Of a stretch of DNA of 45,313 nucleotides, positions 16,648-25,259 are shown one piece after another. Position 1 is the stretch's first letter, and the number at the start of each line of letters is the position of its first letter. The DNA is from Paraburkholderia sp. CNPSo 3272 (GTDB lineage Bacteria > Pseudomonadota > Gammaproteobacteria > Burkholderiales > Burkholderiaceae): the NCBI RefSeq assembly GCF_024206495.1, contig NZ_JAMBPQ010000050.1:1-45313 (forward strand), in the 5' to 3' direction. The notes under the pieces were generated by a model. That model saw nothing but the letters and a program-made list of their open reading frames with translations. It did not search any database and was not told where the DNA came from. A program made the translations under genes and the position numbers.

Positions 16648-17091
16648 ATGACTACCGACCTCGAAAAGCGCTTTGGCTTCCTGGTCGTCGACGTGGGCCG
16701 GCTCTATGGCAAACGTTACGACGAGCTTGCGAAGTCGTCGCTCGACCTCACGCGCGCGCAGTGCCGCATGATCGCGTACCTCGCGCACTACGGCGACATG
16801 AACCAGGCGCGCCTCGCCGAACTGCTGGAAGTGGCGCCCATTTCCGCGGGGCGGCTGCTCGAGCGCATGGAAGAAGGCGGCTGGGTCGTGCGCACGCCCA
16901 ACCCGGATGACCGCCGCGAATGGCTGGTGAGCCTCACGCCCAAGGCGGAAGGCGTGCTCACGGGCGCACGCCGCGTGGGCGACGAAGTCCAGGAGGAAGC
17001 CCTGGCGGGCTTCACACCTGAAGAAGCCGAGCAGTTCAGCGCGATGCTTCAGCGGGTGCGCGCCAATCTCGGCGCGCTGGTGGAACGGTAA
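16648..17091 (+). CDS. MarR-family transcriptional regulator
   Basis: A 147-residue winged-helix regulator: dimer helix FLVVDVGRLYGKRYDE (about 10-25), recognition helix region MNQARLAELLEVAPISAGRLL (about 51-71), and wing with the DDRREWLVSLT signature near 88-98. Start ATG 16648 gives the normal family length. The frame extends upstream to 16516 without homologous sequence. It is divergent from the MFS pump and most likely represses it, releasing on binding a phenolic or drug-like ligand. Confidence 0.92.
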   Translation: MTTDLEKRFGFLVVDVGRLYGKRYDELAKSSLDLTRAQCRMIAYLAHYGDMNQARLAELLEVAPISAGRLLERMEEGGWVVRTPNPDDRREWLVSLTPKAEGVLTGARRVGDEVQEEALAGFTPEEAEQFSAMLQRVRANLGALVER

Positions 17092-17110
17092 CCCGCAGCG
17101 CTAACCGGTG

Positions 17111-18598
17111 TTAGCGCAGCCGCACGAGCGTGGACTTGAGTTCCGTGTATTTTTCGAGCGCGTGCAACGACTTGTCGCGGCCGTTGCCGGACTCTTTGAA
17201 GCCGCCGAACGGGAAGTTCATGTCCCCGCCTTCGTCGTAGCAGTTCACCCACACCGTGCCCGCACGCAGCCTGCGCGAGATTTCGTGCGCGTGCGTGAGG
17301 TTCGCGGTCCAGACCGCAGCCGCGAGCCCGTAGTCACTGTCATTGGCGATGCGCACCGCTTCGTCGATCGTGCTGAACGTGATGACCGACAGCACCGGCC
17401 CGAAGATTTCCTCGCGCGCGATCTTCGTGTCGTGATGCGTATCGAACACCGTGGGTTCCACGTAGAAGCCGCCGCCCTGTGCATTCACGCGTTCGCCGCC
17501 CGTCAGCAGCTTAGAGTCCTTGCGGCCGGCTTCGATATAGCTCAGCACCCGCTCGAGCTGAATCTTGTCGATGATCGCGCCCATCGACACCTCCGGATCG
17601 AGAGGATTCCCAGGCTTATAGGCCTTCGCGGCCTCGACGAGCTTCGTGAGGAAAACGTCCTTGATTTCGTGATGGACGAGCAGGCGCGAGCCCGCCGTAC
17701 ACATTTCACCCATGTTGTAGAAGATCGCGGCCGCCGCCGCGTTCGCCGCGCGGTCGAGATCCGGGCAATCGTGCAAGACGATGTTGGGCGACTTGCCGCC
17801 AAGCTCCAGCCACACGCGCTTGAGATTCGATTGCCCCGCGTACTGCATGATCTGCTTGCCCACGTTCGTCGAGCCCGTGAACGCAATGCAGTCCACGTCA
17901 CGATGCAGGCCTAGCAGTTTGCCGGGCTCCCCGCCACCGGGCAGCACGTTGAACACGCCCGCCGGAATGCCGGCCTCGTGCGCGAGCTGCGCCACGCGAA
18001 TGGCCGTGAGCGGCGACTTCTCCGATGGCTTGAGCACGACGCTGTTGCCCGCTGCGAGCGCCGGCCCGAATTTCCACGAGGCCATCAGGATCGGAAAATT
18101 CCACGGCACGACGGCGGCGACCACGCCAATGGGCTCGCGCGTGACGAGGCCCACGAGATGATGATCGGCGGGCGCGACTTCGCCGCCTACCTTGTCGATG
18201 GCTTCAGCGAACCATTCCACGCAATAAGCCGCGCCCGGCACGTCTACGGTCGTCGTGTCGCTAATGGGCTTGCCTGCGTCGAGCGTTTCGAGCAGCGCGA
18301 GTTCGTCGAGATGCTCGCGCATGAGCGCGGCCCACCGCAGCAGAACGGCCTTGCGTGCACGCGGATTCAGGCCTGCCCATACCCCTTCGTCGAACGCGCG
18401 GCGAGCGGCGCCGACCGCGGCGTCGACATCGGCTGCGCCGCAATCCGCCACACTCACGAGCACGCGGCCGTCGATCGGACTCACGCAATCGAAGGTGCGG
18501 CCCGAATACGCGTCGCGATACGCGCCGTCGATGAATGCGCGGCCTTCGATCGAAAGCGTCGCGGCCTTGTCCTGCCAGTAAGCGAAAGTTTTGTCCAT
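17111..18598 (-). CDS. puuC: gamma-glutamyl-gamma-aminobutyraldehyde dehydrogenase
   Basis: A 495-residue NAD(P)-dependent aldehyde dehydrogenase. Oxyanion Asn167 is in PWNFP, the cofactor site TGSTNVG is near 241-247, general-base Glu265 is in LELGGKSPN, and nucleophile Cys300 is in GEMCTAGSR. It closely resembles PuuC, which oxidises gamma-glutamyl-GABA aldehyde in the gamma-glutamylated putrescine route. Related betaine or other aldehyde dehydrogenases share these motifs, but the neighbours PuuR, PuuD, PuuA and PuuB support the specific call. It lies 80 bp downstream of puuR on the same strand, probably as one transcript. Confidence 0.88.
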   Translation of the reverse strand: MDKTFAYWQDKAATLSIEGRAFIDGAYRDAYSGRTFDCVSPIDGRVLVSVADCGAADVDAAVGAARRAFDEGVWAGLNPRARKAVLLRWAALMREHLDELALLETLDAGKPISDTTTVDVPGAAYCVEWFAEAIDKVGGEVAPADHHLVGLVTREPIGVVAAVVPWNFPILMASWKFGPALAAGNSVVLKPSEKSPLTAIRVAQLAHEAGIPAGVFNVLPGGGEPGKLLGLHRDVDCIAFTGSTNVGKQIMQYAGQSNLKRVWLELGGKSPNIVLHDCPDLDRAANAAAAAIFYNMGEMCTAGSRLLVHHEIKDVFLTKLVEAAKAYKPGNPLDPEVSMGAIIDKIQLERVLSYIEAGRKDSKLLTGGERVNAQGGGFYVEPTVFDTHHDTKIAREEIFGPVLSVITFSTIDEAVRIANDSDYGLAAAVWTANLTHAHEISRRLRAGTVWVNCYDEGGDMNFPFGGFKESGNGRDKSLHALEKYTELKSTLVRLR

Positions 18599-18678
18599 CA
18601 GGATGCCTCAATGATTTGCGATCCACCTTGCATGCCGCAATGCGGCGTCAGGTGAAACGGGTTCGCGCGATCAGGGAG

Positions 18679-19248
18679 TCAGAAGGTGGGCGGCGAATTG
18701 GCCGACACCACTTCGCAGACTTCGTTCGCGCTGGGATTGCGAAACCGGTGCGGGAAGCGGCTTTCGAAATAGTAGCTGTCTCCGGGGTCGAGCAGCCAGG
18801 TCGTGCCGTCCACGGTCAGCTCGAGTTGTCCGGCGACCACCACGCCGCCTTCGTGCCCTGCGTGCACCAGCATTTCCGGGCCGGTATCGGCAAGCGGCTG
18901 ATAGACCTCGCGCATGATGCCCATGTTGCGGTCCTTCATGTTCGCGCCGGCCAGATAGAACTCGATCGATTCGTTGCCGAGGTTCGGCATTTCGCCGCGC
19001 CGCGACACGACTTCAGTCCCTTCCGTCAGATCAAACGTGAAGAATTCGGCGAGGCTCATCGGTATGCATTCGAGCAGCTTCTTGAGCGACCCCACCGAGG
19101 GACTGACGCGACTTTGCTCGATCAGCGAGATCGCGCCATTGGTCACGCCCGCGCGCTTGGCGAGCTCGCGCTGTGACAAACCATAGCGTTTGCGAACATA
19201 GCGCAGGCGTGTGGCGACTTCGGACGACACAGAAGCGGACTCGGACAC
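18679..19248 (-). CDS. puuR: XRE-cupin transcriptional regulator of polyamine use
   Basis: A 189-residue protein with an N-terminal XRE helix-turn-helix (about 12-66; LSQRELAKRAGVTNGAISLI) and a C-terminal cupin (about 115-185; AGHEGGVVVAGQLELTV, LLDPGDSYYF). Length and two-domain build match PuuR, the putrescine-responsive repressor of puu genes in E. coli. It heads the minus-strand arm of the island and faces puuD over a long gene-poor region. Expected to repress both arms when polyamine is absent; that is inference from the family. Confidence 0.87.
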   Translation of the reverse strand: MSESASVSSEVATRLRYVRKRYGLSQRELAKRAGVTNGAISLIEQSRVSPSVGSLKKLLECIPMSLAEFFTFDLTEGTEVVSRRGEMPNLGNESIEFYLAGANMKDRNMGIMREVYQPLADTGPEMLVHAGHEGGVVVAGQLELTVDGTTWLLDPGDSYYFESRFPHRFRNPSANEVCEVVSANSPPTF

Positions 19249-19355
19249 GATGAAGGACCGTTGACAGTGAGACCACGCGAACAGCGCGGGGGGTGTTGAA
19301 TATTCTAATCAGTTTGCTTTATTTTGCGTCAGTACAAACCCCCGTAAGTTATTCG

Positions 19356-19363
19356 AAATATAA
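19356..19363 (+). promoter_or_regulatory. possible PuuR site core
   Basis: The octamer AAATATAA lies 108 bp upstream of puuR. It matches the core of the E. coli PuuR recognition sequence as I remember it. The flanks do not match well, and an 8-mer in an AT-rich stretch can occur by chance. Another palindrome, GAATATTC, is at 19298-19305. Confidence 0.22.
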
Positions 19364-19446
19364 GTGCAGGAGCCGATATTTCGCACAGCGTGGTATTTCA
19401 CGGGGCCCTCGGGGAAAGTGCTGACATCAAAAACTTGAAAAAATAA

Positions 19447-19474
19447 TTGACGCCCTTTTTGACTCGTATATGCT
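19447..19474 (+). promoter_or_regulatory. candidate sigma-70 promoter for the puuD arm
   Basis: TTGACG (19447-19452) and TATGCT (19469-19474) are separated by 16 bp. Transcription from here would give a leader of nearly 700 nt before puuD. Sequence match is fair and no experiment is implied. Confidence 0.35.
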
Positions 19475-20174
19475 GAACCACAGGTCGAACACCGCATCGT
19501 TTGTGCCGCGTTGCAACGCAAAAAGCGCGTTTTATGCGAGAAACATAGCGAGTCGGCCGAGTTTGGAAAGCAATACATCGATGTCGTTCAATGTTTAACG
19601 CATCACTCAAATTGACGACCTCGAATGCTTGAACCGAACGCCTTTTTCAACGCAACCAGTCGAGTGTTATTGTGAGAGTCCGTGGCCCTCTGGTGAGGTG
19701 GGATCGTAGTCATGCGAGGTGTCTTCGCAGTGACTGCACCGCCATCGCCGACGGCAGTAGCGGCAGGCTTGCCTCTCGCCTGTTCCTGTCCGTCTTCACG
19801 ATCCTTTCCCGCCGCTCTGTGCGGCGTCACAACTCGGTCTCCGCACGCGCCTTTATTGCCGTCCACACGGACGAAGTCGCGTCGCTTCTGCCCTAGCGCC
19901 TCTCCTTCCAGCGCCGTTCGTTTTCTTCGCGGTCGTTGGTTCGCGAAGTGTCTTGTCGCGCCTTCGCGATGTGGCTGCGCACGCCTGAACACGGTTGCGC
20001 CTCACAACGGCAAGAAACGAACCGCCTACATGATCTCCACGCGCAGCGCCATCCGTTAGCGCCGCTGCGCGGAGCACACAGGGTTTGTAGTTTTGCGTCC
20101 CGCAAGGCTGCAAGGTCATGTCACGCCCGTAGCGCCGACACCTCGCGTACGGGCAAACAAGCGAATCATTAGTC

Positions 20175-20984
20175 ATGCGAACCAGACCATTAGTTGGCGT
20201 CACTGCCGACCGCACGATGATGGGACCGCACGCGTCACATGTTGCCGGCGAGAAGTACATCGCCGCGGCTGTGGATGGAGCAGGCACGCTCGCATTCGTG
20301 CTGCCCGCCCTGGGCGAGCGGCAGACTGCGGCCGACATACTGGAAGTCGTGGACGGACTGCTTTTCACGGGCAGCTATTCGAACGTCGAGCCGCATCGTT
20401 ATGGCGGCCCGGCGAGCGAGAGCGGCACGCTGCACGACCCCGCTCGCGACGCCACCACACTGCCGCTCATGCGCGCCGCGATCGAGGCCGGCGTGCCGGT
20501 ACTCGCCATCTGCCGCGGCTTCCAGGAGATGAACGTGGTGTTCGGCGGCACGCTGCATCAGCAGGTGCACAACGTTGCACGCTACGACGACCATCGCGAG
20601 AACAAGGACGATCCGCTTGACACGCAATACGGTCCGGCGCACGCGTTGAAGCTCGTGGAAGGCGGTGTGCTGCAACTGCTTGCGGGCGGCGCACGCGAAG
20701 CACGCGTGAATTCGCTGCACGGCCAGGGCATCGAACGCCTGGGCGCAGGCCTCGTAGCCGAGGCATTCGCACCCGACGGCCTCATCGAAGCCGTGAGCGC
20801 AGCGAACTCCCCGAGCTTCGCGCTCGGCGTCCAGTGGCACCCGGAATGGAAATACGCCGACGACGCGCTTTCCGCGGCCATCTTCCGCACGTTCGGCGAA
20901 GCCTGCCGCAACCACATGCTGGCCCGAATACCGGGCGGGGCCGGACACGACGTGGCGCATGCGCCGCGCGCCGCCCACGCCTGA
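20175..20984 (+). CDS. puuD: gamma-glutamyl-GABA hydrolase
   Basis: A 269-residue class-I glutamine amidotransferase-like peptidase. Nucleophile Cys113 is in AICRGFQEMNVVFGGTL, and His222/Glu224 are in GVQWHPEW; these form the expected triad. The build matches PuuD, which releases GABA and glutamate from gamma-glutamyl-GABA. Start ATG 20175 lacks a strong ribosome site. It opens the plus-strand arm, 32 bp before puuA. The last 20 residues are Ala/His-rich and less conserved-looking. Confidence 0.9.
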   Translation: MRTRPLVGVTADRTMMGPHASHVAGEKYIAAAVDGAGTLAFVLPALGERQTAADILEVVDGLLFTGSYSNVEPHRYGGPASESGTLHDPARDATTLPLMRAAIEAGVPVLAICRGFQEMNVVFGGTLHQQVHNVARYDDHRENKDDPLDTQYGPAHALKLVEGGVLQLLAGGAREARVNSLHGQGIERLGAGLVAEAFAPDGLIEAVSAANSPSFALGVQWHPEWKYADDALSAAIFRTFGEACRNHMLARIPGGAGHDVAHAPRAAHA

Positions 20985-21016
20985 TGCCGGCCCATACAGA
21001 AATAGAGAGAACGACC

Positions 21017-22351
21017 ATGCATGAAATCGACGAATTCCTGAAGAAGCACCGCATCACCGAAATCGAAGCCATCATCCCCGACATGGCGGGCATTGCGCGC
21101 GGCAAGATCATCCCGCGCAGCAAGTTCGAATCGGGCGAGGCGATGCGTTTGCCGCAAGCCGTGATGATCCAGACCGTGACGGGCGACTACCCCGAAGACG
21201 GGAGCTTCACCGGCGTCACCGACCCCGACATGGTGTGTGTGCCCGACCCCTCGACGATCCGCATCATTCCGTGGGCCGTCGACCCCACCGCACAGGTGAT
21301 TCACGACTGCGTGCATTTCGACGGCACGCCTGTGGAGATCTCGCCGCGCCGCGTGCTGCGCCGCGTGCTCGACCTCTATGCCGCGAAGGGCTGGAAGCCG
21401 GTGATCGCGCCGGAACTCGAGTTCTATCTCGTCGACATGAACAAGGACCCGGATATTCCGCTCGCACCGCCCATTGGCCGTACGGGCCGTCCTGAAACGG
21501 GACGCCAGGCGTATTCGATCGAAGCGGTGAACGAGTTCGACCCGCTGTTCGAGGACATCTACGAGTACTGCGATATTCAGGATCTCGAAGTCGATACGCT
21601 CATTCACGAAGTGGGCGCGGCGCAGATGGAGATCAACTTCCTGCACGGCGATCCGCTCAATCTCGCCGACCGCGTGTTCCTGTTCAAGCGCACGGTGCGT
21701 GAAGCAGCGCTGCGCCACCGCATGTACGCCACGTTCATGGCAAAGCCCATGGAGAACGAACCCGGCTCGGCCATGCACGTGCACCAGAGCCTCGTTTCGG
21801 CGGAAAGCGGCCAGAACCTCTTCACGGGTGCCGACGGCAAACCCACGGACATGTTCTACGCCTATATCGCGGGCATGCAGAAGTACACGCCAGCGCTCAT
21901 GCCGATCTTCGCACCGTACATCAACTCGTATCGCCGCCTTTCGCGTTTCATGGCCGCGCCGATCAACGTGGCATGGGGCTACGACAACCGCACGGTGGGT
22001 TTCCGCGTGCCGTATTCGTCGCCGGCTGCGCGCCGCGTGGAAAACCGCATTCCCGGCGTTGACACCAACCCGTATCTCGCGATTGCCGGCACGCTGGCCG
22101 CCGGCTATCTGGGCATGACGCAGCACCTCAAGCCCACCGAACCGCTCGTGAGCGACGGCTACTCGCTGCCCTACCAGCTGCCGCGCAATCTCGAGGAAGG
22201 CCTCACGCTGATGGGCTCGTGCGAGCCGCTCAAGGACATCCTCGGCGAGAAGTTCGTGCGCGCCTACCTCGCGCTCAAGGAAACAGAATACGAAGCCTAT
22301 TTCCGCGTGATCAGTTCGTGGGAACGCAAGCACCTGCTGCTGCACGTGTAA
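21017..22351 (+). CDS. puuA: gamma-glutamylputrescine synthetase (glutamine synthetase family)
   Basis: A 444-residue glutamine-synthetase-fold ligase. Metal-binding APELEFYLVD (Glu133/Glu135), the AAQMEINFLHGDPL segment near 201-214, and the ATP-site MHVHQSL with His254/His256. The substrate loop NRIPG...NPYLA near the C-terminus is also present. PuuA-type enzymes join glutamate to putrescine with ATP. ATG 21017 has an AGAGAGAAC site; longer frames from 20834 are inside puuD. A glutamine synthetase proper would have different length and context, and the polyamine neighbours settle the call. Some family members act on other amines, so strict putrescine specificity is not proven. Confidence 0.9.
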   Translation: MHEIDEFLKKHRITEIEAIIPDMAGIARGKIIPRSKFESGEAMRLPQAVMIQTVTGDYPEDGSFTGVTDPDMVCVPDPSTIRIIPWAVDPTAQVIHDCVHFDGTPVEISPRRVLRRVLDLYAAKGWKPVIAPELEFYLVDMNKDPDIPLAPPIGRTGRPETGRQAYSIEAVNEFDPLFEDIYEYCDIQDLEVDTLIHEVGAAQMEINFLHGDPLNLADRVFLFKRTVREAALRHRMYATFMAKPMENEPGSAMHVHQSLVSAESGQNLFTGADGKPTDMFYAYIAGMQKYTPALMPIFAPYINSYRRLSRFMAAPINVAWGYDNRTVGFRVPYSSPAARRVENRIPGVDTNPYLAIAGTLAAGYLGMTQHLKPTEPLVSDGYSLPYQLPRNLEEGLTLMGSCEPLKDILGEKFVRAYLALKETEYEAYFRVISSWERKHLLLHV

Positions 22352-22371
22352 GAACGAAAGGAGATACAGCA

Positions 22372-23814
22372 ATGAGCTATCGAATCGACGCCCCCGCCAG
22401 CGCGCTGCAGGAAGTGCCGACGACGCTACGCGCGCAATCAAGCCGAACGACGCGCTCCACGAGCGAGTACCGCGCGCTGGACGCCGCGCATCACATTCAC
22501 CCGTTTTCGGACATGGGCTCGCTCAACCAAACGGGCAGCCGCGTGATCGTGAAGGCGAAAGGCGTGTACCTGTGGGACTCGGAGGGCAACCAGATCATCG
22601 ACGGCATGGCCGGGCTCTGGTGCGTGAACGTGGGCTATGGCCGCAAGGAACTGGCCGACGCCGCCTACGAGCAAATGCAGGAACTGCCCTTCTACAACAC
22701 GTTCTTCAAGACCACGCATCCGCCGGTCATCGAATTGTCGGCGCTGCTCGCGCAGCTCTCGCCCGAGCCGTTCAACCACTTCTTCTATTGCAACAGCGGC
22801 TCCGAGGGCAACGACACGGTGCTGCGCATCGTGCATCAGTACTGGCTCACGCAAGGCAAGCCCTCGAAGAAGGTCGTCATCTCGCGCCGGAACGCGTATC
22901 ACGGCTCGACCATCGCGGGCGGCACGCTGGGCGGCATGGGCTACATGCACGAGCAAATGCCCTCGAAAGTCGAGAACATCGTGCACATCGACCAGCCGTA
23001 CTTCTATGGCGAAGCGCAAGGCAACATGTCGCCCGAGGAATTCGGCCTCGCGCGTGCGCAGCAGCTCGAGGCGAAGATTCTGGAAGTGGGCGCGGAGAAC
23101 GTGGCCGCCTTTATCGGCGAGCCGTTCCAGGGCGCGGGCGGCGTAATCTTCCCGCCCTCGACCTACTGGCCGGAAATCCAGCGCATTTGCCGCAAGTACG
23201 ACATCCTGCTTTGCGCCGACGAAGTGATCGGCGGCTTCGGCCGCACCGGCGAATGGTTCGCGCATCAGCACTTCGGCTTCGAGCCCGATCTCATCACGAT
23301 GGCCAAGGGCCTCACGAGCGGCTATGTGCCGATGGGCGCGGTGGGCATTCACGACCGCATTGCGAAGGCGCTCATCGAGAACGGCGAGTTCAATCATGGC
23401 CTCACGTACTCGGGGCATCCGGTCGCTGCCGCCGTGGCCGTGGCGAACCTCAAGCTGCTGCGCGACGAAGGCATCGTCACGCGCGTGAAGAACGACACCG
23501 GCCCGTACTTCCAGCAACGTCTGCGCGAGACGTTCGCCAATCATCCGATCATCGGCGACATCTCGGGCGCGGGTCTCGTGGCGGGCCTGCAGCTCGCCGA
23601 AGATCCGAAGGCGCGCAAGCGCTTCGCGAATGGCGGCGACGTGGGCACGCTGTGCCGCGACTTCTGCTTCAACGGCAACCTCATCATGCGCGCCACGGGC
23701 GATCGCATGCTGCTCTCGCCGCCGCTCGTCGTCACGCGCGGCGAGATCGATGAAATCGTGTCGAAGGCGAAGAAGGCCATCGACGCAACTGCGCAACAAC
23801 TGGGTCTTTCTTAA
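22372..23814 (+). CDS. spuC: putrescine-type class III aminotransferase
   Basis: A 480-residue PLP enzyme of the omega-aminotransferase class. CNSGSEGND near 140-148 binds cofactor phosphate, Asp283 in CADEVIGGFGRTG binds the pyridine nitrogen, and Lys312 in MAKGLTSGYVP is the Schiff-base lysine. Sequence style matches SpuC/putrescine-pyruvate aminotransferases that convert putrescine to 4-aminobutyraldehyde without glutamylation. ATG 22372 follows a strong AAAGGAG site, 20 bp after puuA. Its presence inside a complete Puu set gives the cell a second, direct branch. It could instead use another amine or beta-alanine. Confidence 0.82.
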   Translation: MSYRIDAPASALQEVPTTLRAQSSRTTRSTSEYRALDAAHHIHPFSDMGSLNQTGSRVIVKAKGVYLWDSEGNQIIDGMAGLWCVNVGYGRKELADAAYEQMQELPFYNTFFKTTHPPVIELSALLAQLSPEPFNHFFYCNSGSEGNDTVLRIVHQYWLTQGKPSKKVVISRRNAYHGSTIAGGTLGGMGYMHEQMPSKVENIVHIDQPYFYGEAQGNMSPEEFGLARAQQLEAKILEVGAENVAAFIGEPFQGAGGVIFPPSTYWPEIQRICRKYDILLCADEVIGGFGRTGEWFAHQHFGFEPDLITMAKGLTSGYVPMGAVGIHDRIAKALIENGEFNHGLTYSGHPVAAAVAVANLKLLRDEGIVTRVKNDTGPYFQQRLRETFANHPIIGDISGAGLVAGLQLAEDPKARKRFANGGDVGTLCRDFCFNGNLIMRATGDRMLLSPPLVVTRGEIDEIVSKAKKAIDATAQQLGLS

Positions 23815-23889
23815 CGCGACTTGTCCACGGCGGGCGGCGCAACGGGGTGCTGGGCCTCCCGCCGATCTTCATCTTCAGGGGAAAGCAAC

Positions 23890-25011
23890 ATGAGTGTTAG
23901 TCATCTTCGTCATGCGGTCGCGATCGCGGCCCTCGCAGCGTGTGCAGGCCTCACGGCCATTCCCAGCGAGCCAGCGCACGCGGCCGACGGCGATCTGAAC
24001 GTCTACAACTGGTCCGACTACATTGCGAAAGACACGATCCCGAACTTCGAAAAGGAAGACGGCATCAAGGTGAAGTACGACAACTACGACAGCGACGACA
24101 CGCTGCAAGCCAAGCTGCTGGCCGGCAGCTCGGGCTATGACATCGTCGTGCCCACCTCGAACTACATGGCCAAGCAGATTCAGGCCGGCGTCTACCAGAA
24201 ACTCGACAAGTCGAAGATCCCCAACCTCGCGAACCTCGATCCCGTGCTCATGCACATGATCGCCGACGCCGACCCGGGCAATCAGTACGGCGTGCCCTGG
24301 GCGTTCGGCACCGACGGCATCGGCTACAACAAGCAGGCGGTGGAAAAGGCGCTCGGGCCTAACGCTCCGGTCGATAGCTGGGCGCTCGTGTTCGATCCGC
24401 AAAATCTCTCGAAGCTCAAGGGCTGCGGCGTGTCGTTCCTCGACCAGGCGGTGGACGTGTTCGCAGCGACGCTGCAATACATGCACAAGGACCCCAACAG
24501 CACGAACCCAGCGGACTATCAGGCCGCGTTTGAGGTGCTGAAGAAAGTCCGCCCGTATATCACCCAGTTCAATTCGTCGGGCTATATCAACGACCTCGTG
24601 AACAACGATATCTGCGTTGCCGTGGCATGGTCGGGTGACGTCGGCATCGCGCACCGTCGCGCCGAAGAAGCCAAGCGCTCGTACGACGTCAAATTCTCGA
24701 ACGTGAAGGAAGGCGGCCTGCTGTGGTTCGACGTGATGGTCGTGCCCAAGGATGCCCCGCACCCCGAAAACGCGATGAAGTGGATCAACTACGTCTCGGA
24801 TCCGAAGGTCAACGCGCAGATCACCAACGAAGTGTTCTACCCGACGGCGAACAAGGCCGCACGCCAGTTCGTCACGCCGACAGTCGCGCAGGACGCGACC
24901 GTGTACCCGCCGGAAGATGTGCTCAAGAAGATGACGCTGATGAAGCCGATGCCGGCCGACATCCTGCGCCTCGAAAACCGTCTGTGGGCCCAGTTGAAGA
25001 CCGGCCGCTGA
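23890..25011 (+). CDS. potF: polyamine ABC transporter periplasmic binding protein
   Basis: A 373-residue PotD/PotF-type binding protein. The signal peptide (HAVAIAALAACAGLTA, cleavage likely after residue 31 at AHA) is followed by LNVYNWSDYIAKDTIPNFE, the family hallmark. Other conserved segments are PWAFGTDGIGYNKQAV, FLDQAVDVFAATLQYM and VAVAWSGDVG. PotF-like proteins favour putrescine, while SpuD/SpuE relatives bind putrescine or spermidine. ATG 23890 has an AGGGGAAAG site. It lies 75 bp after the aminotransferase and 248 bp before the ATPase gene, with a hairpin in that gap. Confidence 0.9.
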   Translation: MSVSHLRHAVAIAALAACAGLTAIPSEPAHAADGDLNVYNWSDYIAKDTIPNFEKEDGIKVKYDNYDSDDTLQAKLLAGSSGYDIVVPTSNYMAKQIQAGVYQKLDKSKIPNLANLDPVLMHMIADADPGNQYGVPWAFGTDGIGYNKQAVEKALGPNAPVDSWALVFDPQNLSKLKGCGVSFLDQAVDVFAATLQYMHKDPNSTNPADYQAAFEVLKKVRPYITQFNSSGYINDLVNNDICVAVAWSGDVGIAHRRAEEAKRSYDVKFSNVKEGGLLWFDVMVVPKDAPHPENAMKWINYVSDPKVNAQITNEVFYPTANKAARQFVTPTVAQDATVYPPEDVLKKMTLMKPMPADILRLENRLWAQLKTGR

Positions 25012-25049
25012 CACGCTGATTCCCCTGAAGGAAACAAGAAGGAGACGAC

Positions 25050-25080
25050 GCGGAAGAGGGATCGCTCGACCCCTCTCCGC
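25050..25080. repeat. stem-loop after potF
   Basis: GCGGAAGAGGG (25050-25060) pairs with CCCTCTCCGC (25071-25080) with one bulged A and a 10-nt loop, 38 bp after the potF stop. No T tract follows directly. It probably limits read-through or stabilises potF mRNA, as often seen after binding-protein genes. Confidence 0.45.
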
Positions 25081-25259
25081 CTGAAGTGCGCAATTCCGAA
25101 GTCAGGCCGCGCGGCGCCGCCCCCCTTTTTTTGACGACTCGCGCGAGCCTTTCCCGAGCTCCGTTCGCAGTACTAATCGCAAGCCGCGCCACCGCCCCTG
25201 CGGGCCGGTTCGCGCCTGAAAAACGTGTACTGCGATCAGAAAGGAACCAAGGTCAGATC

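Larger units (their letters stand above)
19249..20174. other. 926-bp gene-poor, structured region between puuR and puuD
   Basis: No convincing gene. 19290-19660 is AT-richer than its surroundings and holds promoter-like sequence. 19690-20130 is GC-rich with open frames in several registers, none with a recognisable domain or a good start. The 10-mer GCGAGGTGTC at 19714-19723 recurs inverted at 20137-20146, framing about 430 bp. A hairpin GCGCAGCG/CGCTGCGC lies at 20041-20070. It may be an intergenic repeat element, a decayed mobile fragment or a structured leader for puuD. Confidence 0.5.

Noticed and set aside
19603..19992. 129-residue open frame on minus in the puuR-puuD gap
   Set aside because: Composition is Arg/Ala/Gly-rich with no recognisable domain or ribosome site. 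It is treated as part of the non-coding stretch, though a decayed gene cannot be excluded.
19853..20368. 171-residue open frame on minus overlapping the puuD start
   Set aside because: It overlaps 194 bp of puuD, a well-supported gene, and has no family-like pattern.
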